A stretch of DNA of 64,000 nucleotides from Adiantum capillus-veneris (lineage: Eukaryota > Streptophyta > Polypodiopsida > Polypodiales > Pteridaceae): NCBI GenBank assembly GCA_014529385.2, contig CM043959.1:47743928-47807927 (forward strand). Reading direction: 5' to 3'. A program made the translations under genes and the position numbers. Positions 1 to 11,826 of the stretch are shown piece after piece. Within the stretch, counting starts at the first letter, position 1, and each line of letters opens with the position of its first letter. Below the pieces are notes generated by a model. It worked only from the letters and a program-made list of their open reading frames with translations. It was not told the origin of the DNA and did no database searches.

Positions 1-1112
1 AAATAAATTTTCTTGAACATTAGTAGGGGTTTTGAACTCTTTACCCAAATACTCTTGAGAGGGATGGGTCAACCATAGGGGTTGTGATGTCTATATTTGA
101 TAATGTTGAGAGGGATGGGTCAACCATTGTAGCCCCTCACTTGGGTGGTACAAAGGTAAGCCCGTTTCCTTCTTTATAGAAGTACAATTATATGTACAAT
201 GTGATGTTGGAAGGGAAGATTGGTATTTCTTAAAGACGATGATATCATCACACCTAAGAGGGAGGCCCTTGTGATAAGGGGATGCACTATGTAGCTTAAG
301 GGTGTGTCCACATGAGCTAGGTAGAACCCCCTGCGACTCACGTGGTTTTGACGTGTTGTGTTTAACGGCTATAATCTATTTTGCGTGTGAACTCTTCAAT
401 GATCTAGGAGGCGGGGATAGAAGACGGAGTTTGCCCACTCTGTCGAAATCGGCAGAGTTGGTCTTGCAAGCCTCGTTTGCTGACGTTCGCAAGCAAGGGT
501 GGAACTACGTCCGTGCGAAACTGCTCTAAAATGAGTGAGTGTGATTTGCGCCTAGACTTTACCAAGATGTGGCCTAGAACTTCAAGCTCAAGTCTATGGC
601 GTCCTAAGCTGACGGTCAACGAGGGGAGCTTAGTTTTGCCTCCCAGATGTTAAAACCTCCATGCACATCTTGAGCAGGGTGGATGGGTGCAAGGGTTCCG
701 AAAAGGGGATCTATGGTTTCAAGTAGGCATTGGAGAGCATTGAATAATCTAGGCCATTAGAGCCAATTCGCACTCGGGGTTAGCGACGCAAGTGAGGAAA
801 ATCACTCACCAATTTCAAGACTCTCCGTTGTGCTGCACGAAAAGAGGAGCCGTCTATAGTGCTAGCCCTCTAGATTTTGTAGGTATTAAGCTAAAGTTAC
901 GGAGACGCAAAGCTATCCTGGTTTCAAGGGCTTCAACAACAAATCCAATCCCTCAAGATTTTTGAAACTGGCTCCTACAACCTTTCCTTTCCCTGTAGGT
1001 GCGACGTGCATGTGATTTTCATGTTATTCCCTTGCACTCCCCCCACTGTTATGTGGTGCGGTGCGATCTGCCCTTGGATCAATGGGTGAACTAACATCGT
1101 GGGGTGAACTAG
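1..1112. other. Upstream intergenic DNA without a recognised gene
   Basis: Both strands are broken by stops, and the short open frames show no motif I recognise. A 22-bp exact direct repeat lies at 55-76 and 106-127 (period 51). A 15-bp inverted repeat pairs 1074-1088 with 1137-1151 and partly overlaps the tandem duplication that follows. It may be decayed transposon sequence, but no terminal structure supports that. Confidence 0.5.
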
Positions 1113-1309
1113 AGCACCGTTAGTTCACTCCTAGTCCACCCATTGATCCAACGACTAGTACCGTCTCGTAATTCGCAACGCCTAACCTCCATGGTCGATT
1201 GTCGGTGACGTATAGCACCGTTAGTTCACTCCTAGTCCACCCATGATCCAACGATTAATACCGTCTCGTAATTCGCAACGCCTAACCTCCATGGTCGATT
1301 GCCAGTGAC
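1113..1309. repeat. Two-copy tandem duplication, period 101 bp
   Basis: Copy 1 runs from 1113 and copy 2 from 1214. Both begin AGCACCGTTAGTTCACTCCT and continue through the same CCTAACCTCC-ATGGTCGATTG segment. They differ by a few substitutions and a one-base deletion (CCCATTGATCC against CCCATGATCC). The pair lies about 700 bp upstream of the receptor-kinase start codon, so it could sit in its promoter. Function unknown. Confidence 0.85.
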
Positions 1310-1390
1310 CCACCACATGTCATTGATAGACGATGGGGTGGGCCTGTGTGTGCCATGCATGAGCCATCAATCCATGATGCTCCCAACTCT

Positions 1391-1740
1391 ATTATGATAG
1401 GTGCTGTTCACATGAACGCGAGGTTGCGAACTTTTGTGCAACTAGCTGCTAGCAACTTCTCTGTTCATGTGAGCTTGAGGAATTTCCTATTCTCAGTACA
1501 CTAGCCTTGAAAAGTGCACGACCTGGTTGGCGTCTTCCCTTCGCAGGCTTGAGAAAGTCAACAAAGCACTTGTCGCTTCTACGGTTCCCTACCCGCGCCA
1601 CCCCCTCCCCTTGGAGCAGGCTGCAACTAGTTGCCAACCAATTGCGAGCATTTTTACCGCAACCTCTCATGAGAACAAGAAAAGTTTGCAACTGGTTGCC
1701 AACCAGTTGCAAACCCGGCATGCATGTGAACTAGCTCATA
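1391..1740. repeat. Subterminal-repeat-like block with a perfect palindrome at 1684-1714
   Basis: The palindrome has 15-bp perfect arms (1684-1698 and 1700-1714) around one central base; its core word is GCAACTGGTTG. A diverged copy lies at about 1622-1644, and related GTTGC/GCAAC words occur near 1420-1460. The block is bounded by TTCACATGAAC near 1397 and GCATGTGAAC near 1722. Repeated inverted words between such ends are typical of non-autonomous DNA transposons (MITEs), but I did not find a clean target duplication, so MITE is an inference. Confidence 0.4.
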
Positions 1741-1916
1741 GAAGCCTGAAGGGCCAGAAAAGTCTAGCTCTTTTACTAAAAGAGTGGATCGGCCTCGACG
1801 GGTCAACGTCAAAGGATCCTCTCGCTGCAACGAAGCTTGCAAGTGGACACATCCACGGTGCAGTGTGCACCAATCAGCCCTCAGAGTCCCTACAATTTGA
1901 GGTCAACTCTTTCGAG

Positions 1917-1920
<4 letters not shown>

Positions 1921-1952
<32 letters not shown>
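1921..1952 (+). repeat. (TC)n tract in the probable 5' leader of the receptor kinase
   Basis: About 16 TC units lie 46 bp upstream of the chosen start codon at 1998. CT-rich tracts are common near plant transcription starts and in 5' leaders. The reading frame happens to stay open through it as a Leu-Ser run, which makes the upstream ATG at 1527 an unlikely start. Confidence 0.8.
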
Positions 1953-1955
<3 letters not shown>

Positions 1956-1997
1956 CAACACCCATGCCACCTTCACGCCCATGGCCTCCCTCCCATA

Positions 1998-4900
1998 ATG
2001 CAGCCCCACTGCGCCTCCTCTCCCTGCCCCCTACTCTGCATTCTGCTCTGCCTCCTGTTCTCCTTTCCATTGCCTTCTTTTGCAGACGATTCTGCACCTC
2101 TCTTGGTCCTGCATTCGTCCATACAAGACCCCTCTCTGCATCTCTCAGGTTGGAATGCCTCTCTTGCCCCGTTTTGCTCTTGGCTTGGTGTTGCGTGTGT
2201 AGGTGCACGCGTATCTGCTCTCACACTCTCCAATTTAAGCCTCTCCGGGCACCTCCCTTCTTCGATCGGTCTTCTCTCAGAGCTCAAGTCCCTTGATCTA
2301 TCCGAAAACAATCTCTCTGGGCCCATCCCGTCAGAGATTTCGAATTGTCAAAGCCTCCAAGTATTGGATCTGAGCGGAAATCTGTTCTCGGGTGCCGTGC
2401 CTGCAGGGATTGGCACCTTGGCATTGCTGACTACATTGGATCTAAGTGACAATTTGCTTTCTGGATCCATTCCATTCCAATTAGGGGGTGCCAAAAGCCT
2501 GCGCACGATCAATCTCAATTCAAATCTCTTGAATGGGTCTATTCCAGATGAGTTGGGCTCATTGAGCGGCCTCTCGTCACTCTTCATCTTCTCTAACAAT
2601 CTGACAGGCTCCATTCCGCGCTCACTAGGCAATCTACAAAATCTCACTATTTTCCGGGCTGGTGCAAATGCACTCTCCGGCACCATTCCAAGAGAGCTGG
2701 CGCTCTGTTCAAGCTTGCAGATTTTGGGTTTGGCTCAAAACAAACTACAAGGGGAGATCCCAAAGGAGCTTGGAAAATTGCAAACTCTTACCAGCTTGGC
2801 CCTCTGGAGCAATCGACTCAAGGGTAAGATCCCGCCCGATCTCGGCAACTGTAGCTTACTCAAAGTCTTGGCCTTGTACAAAAATGAGTTAACTGGCCCC
2901 ATCCCCACAGAGCTTGGTAACCTCATCTCAATAGAGAAGCTCTACCTGTACAAAAATTACCTCAATGGATCCATCCCAAGAGGGTTTGGCAATTTCACTT
3001 CTGCACTGGAAATCGACTTGTCAGAAAACAACTTGATCGGAAGCATCCCGGCAGAGCTCAGCCATCTACAACAACTTGAGCTTCTCCATCTCTTTGAAAA
3101 TTTCTTCACAGGAAGCATACCGCCGGAGCTCGGTAACATGAGCAGTTTGCAACAGCTTGATCTCTCCATAAACAAGCTCATAGGTGATATCCCGCATTCG
3201 TTGCAGTACCTTCTGGATCTTAAACACATTCGGCTCTTCGACAACAATTTGGGGGGCAATATACCCCCTCTTCTTGGTGAGTACAGCAACCTTACTGTGC
3301 TGGATGCATCCGTAAATAGCCTTAAGGGAAGCATTCCTCAAAATATTTGTAAAAACCAGCAGGTAACTCTATTAAACCTGTGGTCAAACAATTTCACAGG
3401 GAGAATACCAGAAGGTATCAGAAATTGCTTCTCCTTGACCCAGCTCAGCTTAGAACAGAATAAATTAGAGGGAACAATTCCAGTTGAGCTTAGTGCATTG
3501 CCAAGCCTCTCCTATCTTGATCTCTCTCAAAACCTATTCACAGGAACCATCCCTGAAGAGATGGGGAATTGCACTAAACTTCAAGGGCTCCTCCTTTCTG
3601 ATAACCAGCTTAGCGGGCCACTTCCGGATGTGCTTGGCCGCCTCTCGCTGCTAGCGGTTTTGAGGCTCTCAGGCAACAGCATAGAGGGGGACATACCTTT
3701 GCAGCTAGCCAACTGTTCAAACCTTTTGCGCTTGGATTTGAGTAGAAACTTGTTCACAGGATTTATCCCCTCTCATCTTGGCAGGCTAGTTCGCTTGATG
3801 GAGCTCTCTCTTGGCGACAATCGGCTTTCGGGCACTATTCCTCCTGTCCTGGCAAACTTAACTCGCATAACCGAGCTGCAGCTTGGAGGTAACACTCTGT
3901 TTGGCCAAATACCGCCAGAGCTTAGTGCCATGACGAGCCTCCAGATTGCTCTCAATCTCAGCAGCAACAACCTTAGCGGCCTTATTCCTCCAGATCTTCA
4001 GAAGCTGTCTTTGCTAGAGTATGTGTATCTCCAAAACAACAAGCTCTCCGGAACAATACCAGCATTGTTCACCTCTTGGACAAGCCTGGTTGTATTTAAT
4101 GTATCATACAACAACATCGTAGGCGACATACCTAGCACGCCAACATTTCAGAAGATGGATGTCAGTAACTTCATAGGAAATGAAGGGCTGTGCGGCAGCC
4201 CTTTGCCCGTCTCTTGTGCCCAAAATAATACATCCACCGATCAGCTCGACGGCCTAAGCGAGCAACGCACATCGAGTCTGTCTGCAGGAACCATTGTAAG
4301 CGTGATAGCAGCTGTAGCAGGAGGGGCAGTTATTGTAGTCATTATAGCATCATGGTGGTTTGCAAGACCTTTGAAAGAAGTAAGTGTAGTCCAGGAGGAT
4401 CATCTCAAGGAAGTAAGCATTGACCCCGACCATTTATTCTTTCCCAAACCTGGGTTTACTTTTCAGAGCATCATGGACGCAACCGGCAACTTTGCAGACT
4501 ACTCAGTGATAGGCCGAGGAGGATCTGGTACTGTTTACAAAGCCAAAATACCAGACGGAAAAACCTTTGCTGTCAAGCAGTTGAAGACTGACAAAGAAAG
4601 CATTGCAGAGCTAGGTAACAGCTTTGACGCAGAATTAAGCACATTGGGGAAGATCAGTCATGGTAACATTGTGAAGCTGTACGGATACTGCTACCATCAA
4701 CGAGCAAATCTTCTCCTCTATGAATATATGCCGAGAGGAAGCCTGGGAGAGCACTTGCATAGTGAATCATGCAACTTGGAATGGGATGTCCGGTATGAAA
4801 TTGCCGTAGGCGCTGCCCAAGGCTTGGCATACCTGCATCACGATTGCAAGCCTCACATTGTCCACAGAGACATCAAGTCCAACAATATTCTGCTGGATGA

Positions 4901-7067
4901 CAACTTTAAAGCACATGTAGGGGATTTCGGACTCGCAAAGCTTATTGATGTGCCACATTCCAAGTCGATGTCTGCAATTGTTGGTTCTTATGGCTACATT
5001 GCACCAGGTAAGAGAATTCACCGCTGTTTGTCGTGCTGGGATTCAATAAGATGCTTATGGTCATTAAAATGCTTAAGGAAACACATCAAAACTCCTCTTT
5101 AAACTGTTCATAGGCCAAAGCATCACCTCTTCATGATAAGCATGCATCTTTTTCTTCAGATTCAGTTCAGATGTAGAATAGACCTCATGGTTTTAGGGGC
5201 ATTGTATGTGTATCTCACAATGAGGATCCGGAGATTGAGTAAACTTTTGCTCAATGACATTGTCTGATGCTAGTAGTTCCAAACCAAAGAATTTACTGAT
5301 GAATAATGACATGGTCAGTGTGCGATTGTAATTCCTCTCACACTCTCAGACTTCACATATTAGCAGCTTTCTCTAGGGTATAGAACAACAGAATTTTCCA
5401 AATTAGCCTCTCTCAGATAAGCAGCCGCACGACCAAAGCTCCTGACCCAAGGTTCCGTGACATTTATTGTTCTGAAGCCATAGATAAAAAGTATTCTCAA
5501 GCATGCCCTTAACCATTTGATTGATCAACGTGAACATGATAGTTTGCAGAAAAGTTATGGAAGGACAGAACTAAGTTGCCAAAATTTGAGCAGCCTAGGA
5601 TTAACAAGATGGGCCAGAGACATTAGGACTTCATTTCTGTCTATTACAGCTTAAAAATGCCAGGTCAAACTTTCACAACTTGGCATGTGACTGGAAAAGA
5701 CAATGCAAATTATGACTAGCTAATTTTCTTGCCATGGTCTGCATCAAACGGTCATAGTACCAATAAACAGCGATTCTTCACGGGTTTCTTCCAAGAAGAA
5801 AACGGACAGGCCGTTTCCCACTGTTCCGTTTCGGGAGAAACGGGGTTTACGAGCTTTTTTTGGGGGGGTAGTATAAAACCTGCATGTCACTTTATACTCT
5901 CAATCAATTACCTTTTAGCCTGAAAATCATTTTTATGCACTTGCATTTCTCTGTAGGCAGACTTGCACTCTGTGCGCGTTGCTCTTTCTCTCTCTCTCAC
6001 CAAGATTTTAAGGGTCCTTGAGAGTGACTCTTGTGACTTCGTTATACTGGCTTATGGGCATTTTGGGTAGTTCTTGTGACACACTAGTGTAGCTTAGAAA
6101 AACGGAATCGGAAGTTTCGGAATTTTGGAGTTTTGATCGAGATTGAAATGGTCAAGAAGCGGCGTTTCTTTCAATTAAAAAATTAACTTAGTGTACAAAC
6201 TATTATAGGACTTAACATACACAGAGCCACCCAAAATGCCCACAAACCACAAGGAAACTTTGGAAGCTTGAAAAGAAAAAAGAAATCCAAATGAACTTGG
6301 TTCCACTCCCTGCTCATGACCCCCAGGTCCCGCCTGTGCTGTATGCCAAGAGCACCCTCTTTGCATGATTGGATTACAGGTTCCCTTCGCTAGTTCAAAA
6401 AAAAAAAAAGACATTTTTTAACCTTGAAAATGAACCGCTTTGTCCTTGAAGATTATTATGCTGAGAAACAATTGTCAAAAAATAGGAATTCCACATGATT
6501 GTGTTGCGTGTGAGTTGTTTGCATTCCCTTTCCTTAATTGTGTATGACTGTCAATCGGCGTACATACACCCTGTATATGTATGTCTATAGGTACATGTTA
6601 TGTACTTTATACAAATAAATTTTGTTAGTGACTGGTTCCGCTGTCAAAATGCAGAGTACGCATACACCATGAAAATCACAGAGAAGTGCGACATATACAG
6701 CTTTGGTGTTGTGCTCTTGGAGCTACTCACAGGACGGATGGCAGTGCAGCCAATAGAACAAGGAGGTGACCTCGTGACATGCGTTAGACAAACAATCCGG
6801 CTTGAACGCAGTGTGATGCAGATGCTCGATACACGGCTCAACTTGGGCAGCAATTCGACAGTGGCCGAGATGATTTCTGTCATGCAAATCGCACTGCTCT
6901 GCACGAAGCAGTCAGCATCCCAAAGGCCGTCTATGAGGGATGTGGTCGTGATGCTCCTGGGAGTTAGGGTAAAACGGCAGATGGAGATCCCAATTGAGCA
7001 CATGCTAGATACATCGTCAGAATCAGATGCTTCGGAGGATCTGGAGACATTATCTCCAAATCCATGA
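1998..7067 (+). CDS. LRR receptor-like kinase, subfamily XI type (exons 1998-5007 and 6655-7067)
   Basis: Predicted plasma-membrane receptor kinase that senses an extracellular ligand and phosphorylates Ser/Thr targets. The join gives 1140 residues, close to the roughly 1100-1125 of Arabidopsis At1g17230, At2g33170 and At5g63930, which it resembles most. Order seen: signal peptide (about 1-29), LRR N-cap with an FCSWLGVAC Cys pair, about 27 LRRs of 24 residues, C-cap Cys pair, transmembrane helix (about 764-787), kinase. Kinase residues: glycine loop G839-RGGSG, Lys860, HRD 956-958 followed by IKSNN (RD class), DFG 976-978, and an APE motif completed across the intron at Glu1004. I chose Met 1998 because a signal peptide follows at once; the in-frame ATG at 1527 would add 157 residues including a TC-repeat-encoded run. 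No stop or frameshift was seen. Ligand unknown. Confidence 0.93.
5008..6654 (+). other. Intron of the receptor kinase (phase 1)
   Basis: The donor is CCAG/GTAAGA at 5008 and the acceptor AATGCAG/AG ends at 6654. Splicing joins G to AG and gives Glu of the APE motif, followed by YAYTMK and the rest of kinase subdomain IX. Without splicing the frame reads into the intron and stops at 5102. The intron is AT-rich, has A-runs near 6400, and has a short AAACGG/CCGTTT inverted word near 5800. No ORF or known element was seen inside it. Confidence 0.92.
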
Positions 7068-7780
7068 ATCTGCCTTCACAGTAATCTCTGTGGTAATGTG
7101 GGTGCAGCCCATCTTGTGAGAACAAGGGTTTGCATTCTGCATGTACTGTGGGCGTATTTCTCCTACGCATAATTTTCATAGAGGGCGCGCGCACACATAC
7201 ACACACAGCATGAGAAGTACCTGATGCATTGTGGGTTGCGCTACTTGTATTCCTCTCAGATCGAGAAGTGAATGTGTCGTCCCGCACGTAATTGTGTGCA
7301 CGCACAGAGTATTGAAACGAGTAATTTGTACATCAACTGTCCATAGCACAATGCCTACCGTTGTCATGTCTCAAGACTCAAAGGAGAAGCCTATATTAAT
7401 TAACTTCCTTCAATTTTTTGGGAAATTGTGATATAACATACAAGGATTACAAAAATAGTATTTTACCATTGTTTAATGCATTAACAAATGCCCGGATGGC
7501 ATCATTTTCAGATTTACCGGCTTGTGTAATGGTTATACTTGGGTGCAAGCCTTGCGGACCGAGTATAGGTTACGAGAATCCCTGCCCTTCAAATTCCCAA
7601 GATTTCAGAAACTTTAAGTTTCTTTAAATCTTAATGGACGAGAACAGACGACATCTAGGGGGATTTCATAATAGCACATAAAGGCCATGACATTTGCCTA
7701 GAAAGATCTCTTTCCAGGGAAAAATTCAAGGGAAAAAAGATATTGGTGTAACATGGTGAGCGTTAGCAAGGCAACTAGAG
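7068..7780 (+). other. 3' flank of the receptor kinase
   Basis: The 3' UTR must start here, but I see no decisive polyadenylation signal. There is a short CA-rich stretch near 7187-7207. The remainder up to the LINE fragment is AT-rich and shows no supported gene. Confidence 0.4.
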
Positions 7781-8254
7781 AACGAGCGGATTAGAGTTTC
7801 TTCTTGTTGGCATCCTCTACTAGCCAGCCAAACACATCAAAGGCTATGGCATTGAGAAGTGGAGCTAGTGGACAACCCTGTCAAATAGATCTTTTGAGTG
7901 GAATTGACATTTGAAATCACACCATTACCAACTAGCATTAGTAAACAACAGATTTATATATTTGATGGAAGATCTCCCTAATCCCATGTATTGAAGGGAT
8001 TGAAACTTAAAATTCCATGCACTCATGTCATGAGCCTTGTCAAAATCAATTTTGAAGAAAATTCACTCCTACGGGGATGATTCTACATTATCTATATTGT
8101 CCCAAAATGTAATAATGGCATCCGAAGTGTATTTTCCTTTAATGAAGTCTCTTTCATAATAAAGGAATCCATGAGAGGAGATAGCCTTTTGGCCAAAGTA
8201 AGGGCAAGGATTTTATACAAGTCAAACAAGAAATAGGTCTCTAGTAATCTAGCA
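7781..8254 (-). pseudogene. LINE reverse-transcriptase fragment 1 (central RT domain)
   Basis: Minus-strand translation in shifting frames gives, in order: LYKILA and a leucine/lysine stretch (about 8200-8254), DFIKGKYTSDAI (about 8110-8155), IDFDKAHD (about 8020-8060; plant LINEs usually have DFEKAYD), and QGCPLAPLL (about 7860-7885; the usual RQGCPLSPLL box). This order is diagnostic of a non-LTR retrotransposon reverse transcriptase. Several stops and frame changes make it dead. It is continuous in content with the second LINE piece at 12,364-12,650. Confidence 0.75.
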
Positions 8255-8388
8255 TGTAACATTTAATAGGGTAGTAACTTATGTGTAGCGGAAATTAACA
8301 TAGACATAGTGAGCATTTCATTAAAAATAGATTCCTAATGAGCATAGCAAGAGTGCTTGTTTGGAGAGAGAGCAACAAAAGCACAACA
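8255..8388. repeat. 134-bp insertion separating matching LINE sequence
   Basis: The LINE sequence reads AGCA directly into CCTCGCTAGA at 12,467-12,480. Here AGCA (8251-8254) and CCTCGTTAGA (8389-8398) are separated by this segment, which begins TGT and ends ACA. It could be a tiny LTR-like insertion, but no 5-bp duplication is visible. Confidence 0.4.
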
Positions 8389-8398
8389 CCTCGTTAGA

Positions 8399-8942
8399 AT
8401 TAGGCATGAACAATACTTCAAAAAGAGAGAGAAATTAAGCTATTGACAACAGTTGAGGACCGGATGTACATGGAGTTGGTCCCCCCTCCAAAAGGCTTTG
8501 TATTATAGGTTTCCCCCATCAAGGGAGACATTTTATAATACAATACTTTCTGTTCCTTCAATAACTTGCTGGTGCAATGAAGATGGAAGCTTCAAGCACC
8601 AAGCTTACACTTGAAAAACACAACGTCAATTCTCTCACAGTCTCAAACCCAAGACCTCACACACCTTCGAAGATGGTGAGAGCTAGTGAGGTATGAGAGT
8701 AGATCTAGAGGAAGAAGTATTTCTCCTCACATAATCACTCTTAATAGCTTAGCATAGCTTAGTAATGAGCATGGTAGAGGAGATGAGCATGCATTGGAGC
8801 TTGGCTCTTGGTTGGATTTGCATCACAAAGCCAAGAGTTGTTGGTGTAGGCCTCTCTTCTCACAAGCTTGGAGTAGATGATGAGCTTTCCATTAAAGCTT
8901 GACAAGGAGAGAGAGTTCTTTGCTCCACACATGAGTTGTGTG

Positions 8943-8978
<36 letters not shown>

Positions 8979-9862
8979 ATAATGCCTTTGCAAAATCAGT
9001 CCCCTCACTCTCTGGGTAGACCCCTCTTGCTATTTCCTCTTGTTGGCCCCTCATTTGGCTCATGCCAAGCTTAGCCGATAGGAAATAAGAGGCAGAAACA
9101 AGAGCCTTCTGACAAGTGTCCTCCTTTATCCTTTAGTGAGAGCTTAGGTAATTCAAATAATTCATTTAAATTCCCATTGGACCTTTTAGTCTTCTGGCCA
9201 ATAGGAATTAAGCAAGCCATTGGGCTTCTTAATTCTCATTGAACCCCTTGGCAGACTGTCCAATAGTCTTCTAGGGAACTTAATTTTCATTGGTTCTTTT
9301 ATCAAGTGTTTTTGAATTAATTAGACTAAATTTACTCTAGCCTAATTCGCATTGGTCCACCTCTTTGGCTATCCAATAGGATTTGAATGTGCGTTTGGGG
9401 GCAACTAGCCTAGGAGCCTGACGTGTGTCCACTATGCCCTTTGTGTAAAGGGAGCTTGGGAGAGTGTGTGTGTGTTACTCTCACTTCTTCTCTCTCTTCC
9501 CCTACCTTTAGGGCTCGCCCCCTCCTTGATAGGGATGTGGGAAGACTTTTGAGTCTTCCCACAAGCATCTAAATTTCCTAAAATTTGACAATGGAATTTT
9601 TAATTGAAATTTTGAAACCTTAACTTTTGGAAGTCTTAATGGGCTGAACCTTAGGGTCTTTATAGCACCATCCATGCACATTGCTCTTTTGCAGATGGTC
9701 CCTCTTTGGATCCCTATTTTCCCTCCTTTGGATCCCTACTGTGACCAGTCTGCTAGCCTTACCAATATTCTAGCTTTTTTTCCCCTGGTACTACCCCATA
9801 TTAAATGATCAGTTTAACATGAGAAAATCATTTAGGAGAATTAGATATTAGTTATTATGGCA
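8399..9862 (-). mobile_element. 3' LTR of gypsy element A
   Basis: The LTR family is recognised by near-identical copies at 30.3, 31.5, 39.9, 44.3 and 51.1 kb. In minus orientation it starts TGCCAT at 9862, right after a polypurine tract (complement of 9863-9876), and runs to about 8399, where the terminal stretch is missing against the full copy at 39,859-41,686. A GT microsatellite (8950-8978) has grown inside it. The LINE flank begins at its low end. Confidence 0.8.
8950..8978. repeat. (GT)n microsatellite
   Basis: About 14 uninterrupted TG units within the LTR of element A. The other LTR copies lack it at this place. Confidence 0.9.
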
Positions 9863-10217
9863 TTACCTCTCTCTTGAAATCATAGTCATCCTCGACTATG
9901 AGGTAGAGACGATAAAGCCTAGTCATTAGTTTTTTTCTAGCAGGTAGGGGATCCCTATTTTACCCTACGACACTGTTCCAGAATGGATGACTAATCCATT
10001 TGGTGCTTGAGAGCCTAAGCTACCGCAAGCATGCCTACGTATTAGTCTTATCAATCTTCCATAATAGAGTGACAAGCTCTACTTGGTGTTTGGGAGACGT
10101 CGTCTCCACCGCAAACTTGATCCTAAGCATGCATACTTCTTAACATTTGTGCACAATAAAGAAAAAGAAAGTCTTATAAGAAAAAAACTTTGTTCATTTA
10201 AACAGTTTTACATTTGC
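9863..10217 (-). other. Element A: 3' untranslated internal region and polypurine tract
   Basis: Between the end of pol and the 3' LTR lies a non-coding stretch. It includes a segment around 9890-9930 (GTCATCCTCGACTATGAGG) also present in element C at 45,950-45,970. The purine run next to the LTR (complement of 9863-9876) is the plus-strand primer site expected for an LTR retrotransposon. Confidence 0.7.
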
Positions 10218-10664
10218 TTACTCTAGGGAAGCATTGTAAGCATTAACAAGGTTTAGATTATCCTTTAATTGTATGCCTTGCATCCATCTAGCATCTTCAA
10301 AAGGATATTTCTTAAACTTAATAAGAAACCGTCGGATAATCTTACCGCCTCTCAATACCTTGTCTTCATGTCGAAGAATGGACTCGCGCTGCAGCACCTC
10401 TTCTTGGTCCTTGATCTCCGGTGGGTCTTCAATGGTTGCTTCATGGGATGGCTCACCTTTGCAAGGCTTCAAGAGGCTCACATGAAAAGCATTGTGTATG
10501 AGCCAATGGTCAGGCAACTTGAGTTGATAGGCCATCTCATTGATAGGCCTAAGAAACTGGAAGGGACCATAGTACCTTTTTGCTAGCTTAGCATAGTACT
10601 TCTGGTGTCCCATAGGATTCTTTCCCGTCGTGTGCCTTAATCGAGCCTTGGGAAACTTAATCAA
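10218..10664 (-). pseudogene. Element A: integrase C-terminus with chromodomain
   Basis: A 148-residue open frame. The first half has the gypsy integrase tail (KLAKRYYGPF, then YQLKLP and HNAFHVSLLKP). The end resembles a chromodomain (GGKIIRRFLIKFKKYPFEDA, then W), with Phe where the usual chromodomain has Trp (LVKWKGY). Chromodomains at the integrase end define chromoviruses and guide insertion into heterochromatin. It is separated by a frame break from the integrase core upstream. Confidence 0.8.
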
Positions 10665-10742
10665 GACCCAATCATTTTATTTAAAGGCTTGAGCTCTTAG
10701 CAGCAGCCTTTTGCCTTTGATGTGAGATAGAGATAGCATCCT

Positions 10743-11510
10743 TCATCTTTTGAAAGATTCTTGTAGGTCTCGGCTATATTCATCTGCAACGAAGATCTTC
10801 CCATGTACCTTAAGTAGCATGGGACTTTTGGATCTTCCCTCAATTACCTGGAAAGGTGCTTTTCTCGTGGAGATATGTATAGTGTTATTGTAGGAATACT
10901 CCACCAACGGTAAGTACTTCTCCCATTGGGACCTTTGATCTACTTCCGTTACATATGCTTTTAGTAAATCAAGAATTGTTAGGTCATCTATTTCACTTTG
11001 ACCATCTGTTTGCGGGTGATAGGCCGAAGAGAAGTTTAGCCTTGTCCCTAAATTCTCAAAGAGACCCTTCCAAAAATTACTGGTCATTCTAGGATCTCTA
11101 TCTAACACTATGGACGTTGGCAAGCCATGGTACGTGAAGATTTGTGATATGAAGAGGGTTGACATTTGATGGGCTTTGATAGTCTTTTTGACAGGTATGA
11201 AATGAGCTTGTTTGCTGAACATGTCTACTATCGACCATATTCCCGTATTCCCATGGATAGACTTGGGCAATCCAAAGATGAAATCCATGGATATGCTCTC
11301 CCATGGTGAATTAGGGATTGGCAAAGGTTGAAGCAAATCGGGTTGCTTCCCCCTATCAAACTTTGTCTTTTGGCAAACCACGCATTTTGAGACATACTCT
11401 TGTATGTTCTCTTTCATGGTAGGCCAATAGAAGTAGGTTTCTATCCCTCTTAGGATAGCTTGAATCCCTCTATGCCCTGCATAAGGAGGAGCATGAGATT
11501 CATACATCAC
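10743..11510 (-). CDS. Element A: integrase zinc-binding and catalytic core
   Basis: A 255-residue uninterrupted frame, the best-preserved TE domain in the window. It has the HHCC zinc-binding module (HAPPYAGH, then CVVCQ), the first catalytic Asp in MDFIFGLP, the second region at VLDRDPRMTSNFW, and the Glu region in YHPQTDGQSEIDD. Integrase inserts the cDNA into host DNA. The full polyprotein is not continuous, so this is an ORF remnant rather than a working gene. Confidence 0.85.
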   Translation of the reverse strand: MMYESHAPPYAGHRGIQAILRGIETYFYWPTMKENIQEYVSKCVVCQKTKFDRGKQPDLLQPLPIPNSPWESISMDFIFGLPKSIHGNTGIWSIVDMFSKQAHFIPVKKTIKAHQMSTLFISQIFTYHGLPTSIVLDRDPRMTSNFWKGLFENLGTRLNFSSAYHPQTDGQSEIDDLTILDLLKAYVTEVDQRSQWEKYLPLVEYSYNNTIHISTRKAPFQVIEGRSKSPMLLKVHGKIFVADEYSRDLQESFKR

Positions 11511-11541
11511 TTTCCCACGTAGGGAGCTAGTAACGCATAGC

Positions 11542-11826
11542 CTATTGCCATAGAGAAGATAACCATCTTATAGGGTAAATGGTTCCTCTTTCTTCCCTAG
11601 TGCAAGGGCTGAAATCACATTTGAAATTAGGATCATTAGCATACTCATCTATCATAATAGATAGATCATTGTGAGTAGCTCTTGATACCGCATTCACTCT
11701 TGGTCGTCTTGAGAGTGCATCGGCTACAAGATTATGCTTGCCAACAATGTGAGAAATATAAATGTGAAATTGTGAGAGGAAATTTGTCCACCTCATTTGT
11801 TTGTCCAAGAGCTTGGTTTGCGTCAT
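11542..11826 (-). pseudogene. Element A: RNase H C-terminus / connection
   Basis: The frame contains FHIYISHIVGKHNLVADALS, the usual gypsy end of RNase H (HVKGKENVVADALSR), followed by a linker toward integrase. RNase H removes template RNA during reverse transcription. The frame is broken on both sides. Confidence 0.8.

Noticed and set aside
302-619. Overlapping short ORFs near the left end
   Set aside because: Both are about 70 residues on opposite strands, with no motif and no splice or start context supporting a gene.
1527-1997. N-terminal extension of the receptor kinase from the ATG at 1527
   Set aside because: The extension has no signal peptide at its start, runs through a TC microsatellite as Leu-Ser repeats and contains the palindromic repeat block. 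A clear signal peptide begins at Met 1998.
2348-3970. Several minus-strand ORFs opposite the LRR region
   Set aside because: They are shadows of the repeated LRR codons, with no independent motif, and the plus strand is a complete receptor kinase.
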